From assembly GCA_021770445.1 (NCBI GenBank), contig JAETQY010000021.1, forward strand, positions 1 through 64,000: a stretch of DNA of 64,000 bases, written 5' to 3'. Below are positions 60,284-64,000 of the stretch, one piece after another (position 1 is the first letter of the stretch; every line of letters starts with the position of its first letter). Source of the stretch: Bacillota bacterium. GTDB taxonomy: Bacteria > Bacillota > Clostridia > Oscillospirales > Oscillospiraceae. A program made the position numbers and the translations under genes. The notes beneath the pieces are model-generated. The model did no database searches, was not told where the DNA came from, and saw only the letters and a list, made by a program, of their open reading frames with translations.

Positions 60284-61198
60284 TTACTTCATGTCCAGGA
60301 GGTGATACTCCATAATCTGGTTGTGGCAGTCGAAGTCACGGGCCTTCAGGTAGAACTCGGCGCAGTCGATCATGGCCTTGGCAGGGGTGAGGCCCACGAT
60401 CTCGCTGTCCACGATATAGGTGCCGTAGCGCTCGGCCAGGGAGCGGACCATCTCATAGACCACGTACAGGGGGGTGTCCTCGTAGTTGACCATGTTCATG
60501 GACACCTGGGCGATGCCCCGGTCCTCCATCATGAAGCCCATGGCCTTGCAGCTGCGGAAGCCGCCGGAGGAGCCGCGGATGACCTTGGCGATCTTCTTGG
60601 CGATCTCCACGTCGGAGGTGGCCAGGTTGATGTTGAAGGCCACCAGGGGCATACGGGCGCCGATGGCGGTGATGCCGGCGGTGGGGTGAATCTTCCGCTC
60701 GCCGAAGTCGGGGGCCCACTCCTCCTGGAGCAGCTTCTCGGGCATACCCTCGAACTCGCCCTTGCGGCAGGTAGCCAGGTTGCGGCGCTCGGGGCGGGTG
60801 GCGGAGTCCTCATACAGGAAGGAGGGGATCTTCAGCTCGTCCCAAATGCGCTGGCCCAGCCGCTTGGACAGCTCCACGCACTCCTCCACGGTCACGTCCT
60901 TGGACTGGGGGACGAAGGGGATCACGTCGGTGGCGCCCATGCGCTTGTGCTCGCCCTTGTGCTTGGTCATGTCGATGACCTCGGCGGCCTTCTTGGTCAG
61001 CTGGAAGGCCACCTCCTCAATGGCGTCGATATTGCCGATGAGAGTGAACACGCAGCGGTTGTGGTTGCCGTCGGTCTGGGCGTCGAACAGGGTGCAGCCG
61101 GGCACGCTCTCGGCGACCTGCACCAGAGCGTTATAGGCGGCCTCGTCCTTCTCCTTGGAGCAGCTGAAATTGGGGATGCACTCGACTAACTTTGCCAT
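60284..61198 (-). CDS. ftcD: Glutamate formimidoyltransferase
   Basis: 304 residues, the formiminotransferase N and C domains without the cyclodeaminase part (a separate gene here, fchA). VECIPNFSCSKEKDEAAYNAL, DAQTDGNHNRCVFTLIG (catalytic His region), HKGEHKRMGATDVIPFVP and HPTAGITAIGARMPLVAFNINL. It moves the formimino group from formiminoglutamate to THF in histidine breakdown. AGGAGG 8 bases upstream. Confidence 0.96.
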   Translation of the reverse strand: MAKLVECIPNFSCSKEKDEAAYNALVQVAESVPGCTLFDAQTDGNHNRCVFTLIGNIDAIEEVAFQLTKKAAEVIDMTKHKGEHKRMGATDVIPFVPQSKDVTVEECVELSKRLGQRIWDELKIPSFLYEDSATRPERRNLATCRKGEFEGMPEKLLQEEWAPDFGERKIHPTAGITAIGARMPLVAFNINLATSDVEIAKKIAKVIRGSSGGFRSCKAMGFMMEDRGIAQVSMNMVNYEDTPLYVVYEMVRSLAERYGTYIVDSEIVGLTPAKAMIDCAEFYLKARDFDCHNQIMEYHLLDMK

Positions 61199-61251
61199 GT
61201 TGATTTCCTCCTAAATGTATTTTTCGCCGGGTCCTTTTATCAGGTGACACT

Positions 61252-61280
61252 ATTATATTGGATAAGCGCCAAATAAGCAA
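61252..61280 (-). promoter_or_regulatory. Promoter of the ftcD operon
   Basis: Minus strand TTGCTT (61275-61280), 17 bases, TATAAT (61252-61257), about 54 bases before ftcD. Confidence 0.7.
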
Positions 61281-61320
61281 CGGGGGGACAAAGGTTTTTT
61301 TGTCAAAACGCTTAAAAATA

Positions 61321-62208
61321 TTAAGTCCGCTCCGCGGCCAGCTCCAAAAAGCGTTTGACACAGCCACTCTGATAGGGGTCGTCCTCCCACACCAGGATGG
61401 GGTAGGACTTGGCGGCAAACTCCAGCACCGGCTTGGTGTAGACGGGGGAGCCCGGGTGGGCCTCCACGATGGATTTTGGCAGAAAGCCCACCCCGAAGCC
61501 CGCCTGGACCATCTGCATCTCCATGGGGGTGTCGTAGCAGTGGCAGGCCACGTTGGGGGTGAAGCCCGCCCGACGGCACTCGTCGGTCAGGTCCCGGCTG
61601 TAGCCCCACAGGTCGTCGCTGCGCAGCAGGCACATGGGCACGTCCCGCAGGGCCCGGATGGGGACGGCCGCCTGTCCCGGGGCGGGGTCGGTCTCGGCGC
61701 GCATCACCAGCTCCAGGGGGTCCTCCCCCAGCACCCGCTCCCGCAGACCGTAGGACCGCTCCGATTGGCTGCGCAGGAACAGCACATGGAGCTCCCCCCG
61801 GCTCAGGTCGTCCAGCAGGTCGCCGGGGGAGCCCATTCGGACGTACAGCTCCACCTGGGGGTACCTCTCATGGTACTCCTGCATCAGGCTGGTGGCGATC
61901 TGCACATCGGAGTAGATGATCCCCAGCTTGAGCTGGCCCCGGACCCCGGCGTCCACATCTCGGACGCTGTCCGCCATGGTCCGCAGGCTCTGGAACATCT
62001 GCCGGCTGTGCTGGTAGAGGCACTGGCCCGCCTCGGTGAGCTCCACTCCCTTGTTGGTGCGCAGAAAGAGGGTGACCCCCAGCTCGTCCTCCAGCAGGGC
62101 CAGCTGCCGGCTCACCGGGGGCTGGGCCACATGGAGCTCCCGGGCGGCTCCGGAGATGCTCTTGGCCTCGGCCACGGCGGCGAAATATTCCAGCTGCTTA
62201 AAATTCAT
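61321..62208 (-). CDS. LysR-family regulator, divergent from hutU
   Basis: 295 residues. HTH at the N-terminus (LEYFAAVAEAKSISGAARELHVAQPPVSRQLALLE, partly quoted) and a substrate-binding domain (LKLGIIYSDVQIATSLMQEYHERYPQVELYV, partly quoted). Divergent from urocanate hydratase with a 173-base gap, and upstream of ftcD in the same direction, so it likely controls histidine breakdown in response to urocanate or another intermediate. Ligand is inference. Confidence 0.92.
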   Translation of the reverse strand: MNFKQLEYFAAVAEAKSISGAARELHVAQPPVSRQLALLEDELGVTLFLRTNKGVELTEAGQCLYQHSRQMFQSLRTMADSVRDVDAGVRGQLKLGIIYSDVQIATSLMQEYHERYPQVELYVRMGSPGDLLDDLSRGELHVLFLRSQSERSYGLRERVLGEDPLELVMRAETDPAPGQAAVPIRALRDVPMCLLRSDDLWGYSRDLTDECRRAGFTPNVACHCYDTPMEMQMVQAGFGVGFLPKSIVEAHPGSPVYTKPVLEFAAKSYPILVWEDDPYQSGCVKRFLELAAERT

Positions 62209-62381
62209 GTCCGTTCCTCCAAAAATGCTTCGTGAAATTTGTTGAAAGCGCCATACTATTTTTATATGGCAATTATATAATACAAGTGCTTTTCATTTTA
62301 ACAGGTTTTTGTTAAAATACAATACATAGAGAGCAATTCCCAGCTGTATACTTAATATTTTTAAGAAACGGAGGAATTACC
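62209..62381. promoter_or_regulatory. hutU: Divergent control region, LysR gene / hutU
   Basis: An AT-rich 173-base gap. Several ATAC/GTAT-like half-sites and TTATATAAT (about 62273-62281) occur, and TACAAT at 62318-62323 is a possible -10 for hutU, but no clean -35 pairs with it; activated LysR promoters often lack one. The hutU ribosome site GGAGG is at about 62371-62375. Confidence 0.45.
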
Positions 62382-64000
62382 ATGAATCTCGCAGACGCCA
62401 TGACCATCAAGCTGGACTACGACCTGCCCGAGTACCCCGCCTTTGATCCCCGGTACCGCCGGGCTCCCCGCCGTGAGTCCCACTTGTCCGAGGCCGACAA
62501 GGCTCTGGCCATCAAGAACGCCCTGCGCTACATCCACCCCGACCATCACGCCCAGATGGCCAAGGAGTTCGCCCAGGAGCTGGAGGAGCACGGCCGCATC
62601 TACGGCTACCGGTTCCGCCCCCAGGGCAAGCTGTACGGCAAGCCCATCGACGAGTACCAGGGCAAGTGCATTGAGGGCCGGGCCATCCAGGTCATGATCG
62701 ACAACAACCTGGACTTCGACGTGGCTCTGTACCCCTATGAGCTGGTCACCTACGGCGAGACCGGCCAGGTCTGCCAGAACTGGATGCAGTACCGCCTCAT
62801 TAAGAAGTATCTGGAGGTCCTCACCGACGAGCAGACCCTGGTGGTCATGTCCGGCCACCCCCTGGGCCTGTTCCACAGCCACAAGATGGCCCCCCGCGTC
62901 ATCATCTCCAACGGCCTGATGGTGGGCACCTTCGACGACCAGAAGAACTTCAACCGGGCCGCCGCTCTGGGTGTGGCCAACTACGGCCAGATGACCGCCG
63001 GCGGCTGGATGTACATCGGCCCCCAGGGCATCGTCCACGGCACCTTCAACACCCTGCTCAACGCCGGCCGCCTGAAGCTGGGCATCCCCACCGACGGCAA
63101 CCTGGCCGGACGGCTGTTCATCTCCGCCGGTCTGGGCGGCATGTCGGGCGCTCAGGGCAAGGCCGCTGAGATCGCCGGCGCCGCCTCCATCATCGCCGAG
63201 GTGGACGACTCCCGCATCGAGACCCGCTACACCCAGGGCTGGGTGAGCCACCGCACCAGCGATCTGGCCGAGGCCGTGAAGATCGCCCAGGAGCACCAGG
63301 CCGAGAAGAAGCCCTGTGCCGTGGCCTACTGCGGCAACGTGGTGGACCTGCTGGAGTACCTGTACGACCACAACGTCCACGTAGACCTGATGAGCGACCA
63401 GACCTCCTGCCACGTGCCCTACGACGGCGGCTACTGCCCCCAGGGCCTGACCTTCGAGCAGCGCACCGAGATGCTGGACAAGGACCCCGAGGGCTTCGCC
63501 AAGCTGGTTGACAAGACCCTCCAGCACCACTACGAGATGATCTGCAAGTTCCACGACAAGGGCACCTACTTCTTTGACTACGGCAACAGCTTCCTGAAGG
63601 CCGTGTACGACACCGGCGTGAAGTCCATCTGCAAGAACGGCGAGAACGACCTGGACGGCTTCATCTTCCCCTCCTACGTGGAGGACATCCTGGGTCCCTG
63701 CCTGTTTGACTTCGGCTACGGCCCCTTCCGCTGGTGCTGCCTGAGCCGCAACCCCGAGGATCTGGACAAGACCGACGCCGCCGCTGCCCAGTATATCAAG
63801 GAGCACAACCGCCGCTATCAGGACTATGACAACTATGTCTGGGTCCGGGACGCCAAGAAGAACAAGCTGGTGGTTGGCACCCAGTGCCGCATCCTGTATC
63901 AGGACGCCATGGGCCGCATGAACATCGCCCTGAAGTTCAACGAGATGGTTCGCAACGGCGAGATCGGCCCCGTCATCCTGGGCCGTGACCACCACGACAC
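62382..64000 (+). CDS. hutU: Urocanate hydratase (partial, 3' end off the window)
   Basis: 539 codons are visible, starting at ATG 62382 (GGAGG about 6 bases upstream) and open to the right edge. Signature motifs: YGETGQVCQNWMQYRLIKKY, MSGHPLGLFHSHKMAPRVII, NYGQMTAGGWMYIGPQGIVHGT, GNLAGRLFISAGLGGMSGAQGKA (partly quoted) with the NAD-binding Gly-rich loop, and SDQTSCHVPYDGGYCP with the active-site Cys region. Converts urocanate to imidazolone propionate with tightly bound NAD+. The family is about 670-680 residues in this clostridial long form, so about 20 percent is missing. HutH and HutI are expected further right. Confidence 0.96.
   Translation, partial: MNLADAMTIKLDYDLPEYPAFDPRYRRAPRRESHLSEADKALAIKNALRYIHPDHHAQMAKEFAQELEEHGRIYGYRFRPQGKLYGKPIDEYQGKCIEGRAIQVMIDNNLDFDVALYPYELVTYGETGQVCQNWMQYRLIKKYLEVLTDEQTLVVMSGHPLGLFHSHKMAPRVIISNGLMVGTFDDQKNFNRAAALGVANYGQMTAGGWMYIGPQGIVHGTFNTLLNAGRLKLGIPTDGNLAGRLFISAGLGGMSGAQGKAAEIAGAASIIAEVDDSRIETRYTQGWVSHRTSDLAEAVKIAQEHQAEKKPCAVAYCGNVVDLLEYLYDHNVHVDLMSDQTSCHVPYDGGYCPQGLTFEQRTEMLDKDPEGFAKLVDKTLQHHYEMICKFHDKGTYFFDYGNSFLKAVYDTGVKSICKNGENDLDGFIFPSYVEDILGPCLFDFGYGPFRWCCLSRNPEDLDKTDAAAAQYIKEHNRRYQDYDNYVWVRDAKKNKLVVGTQCRILYQDAMGRMNIALKFNEMVRNGEIGPVILGRDHHD

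Noticed and set aside
62361..63995. 544-codon minus-strand frame opposite hutU
   Set aside because: It is the shadow of urocanate hydratase; the + strand carries clear family motifs and a ribosome site.

Overview
The window is high-GC Firmicutes DNA. Gram-positive Shine-Dalgarno sites (AGGAGG types) precede most genes. A spoIIAA-spoIIAB-sigF operon marks an endospore-former lineage. Gene content (AraR-controlled arabinose genes, feoAAB with a DtxR-family regulator, a tetrahydrofolate riboswitch and histidine-to-one-carbon genes) fits a gut clostridium of the Oscillospiraceae type such as Flavonifractor or Lawsonibacter relatives. That genus-level guess is inference, not read from a marker gene.

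Bases 1-9935 are the right end of an integrated mobile element (prophage, ICE or phage-plasmid-like; its left part lies outside the window). A leftward early operon carries two XRE regulators, a small HTH protein, unknown small proteins, a winged-helix replication initiator, a DnaB-type helicase and a ParA ATPase that runs off the left edge. A divergent right arm has an AT-rich two-gene cassette (a two-TM protein and a proline-rich peptide), a CI-like XRE repressor, a DUF1902 protein between two copies of one 19-bp palindrome, a 32-residue hydrophobic peptide, and about 1 kb without a credible gene. That 1 kb is driven by a near-consensus promoter with a perfect palindrome in its spacer, and it is packed with hairpins, including UUCG and GNRA tetraloops. 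I read it as a candidate large structured RNA or very long leader. It leads into two overlapping tyrosine recombinase genes. The element ends in a 3' fragment of tRNA-Gly(CCC), which is the attachment site.

Bases 10000-33980 are ordinary chromosome: hicAB toxin-antitoxin, DUF1934-argS, a Nudix CoA diphosphatase, a GntR-controlled ABC exporter, the sigF operon, an orphan KdpDE-like two-component system, pyrE-radC, uvrB and its followers, uvrA, a RecD2 helicase, a HAD phosphatase, cytidine deaminase and DUF378. Two REP/BIME-like palindromic repeat clusters lie between genes.

Bases 33990-48463 form a pentose-uptake region. It has a carbohydrate ABC importer without its own ATPase, whose binding-protein gene carries an in-frame TAG, a PocR-domain AraC regulator, an AraR repressor with ATTTGTAC operators, a complete YtfQ-RT-YjfF-type ABC importer, and kinase-araA-araD. 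Together these take arabinose (or arabinofuranose and oligosaccharides) to xylulose 5-phosphate.

Bases 48600-56140 hold a hydroxyacid dehydrogenase with a divergent LysR regulator, a DtxR-family regulator with feoA-feoA-MITE-feoB-small Cys-rich protein, and a Na/Pi cotransporter. Bases 56148-64000 are a folate/histidine cluster: ftcD, fchA, a THF riboswitch, folT, hutD, folC and a formate/nitrite channel read leftward, and a LysR gene lies divergent from urocanate hydratase (hutU, cut by the right edge). The logic is histidine to urocanate to formiminoglutamate, with the formimino carbon loaded on folate whose import is sensed by the riboswitch.
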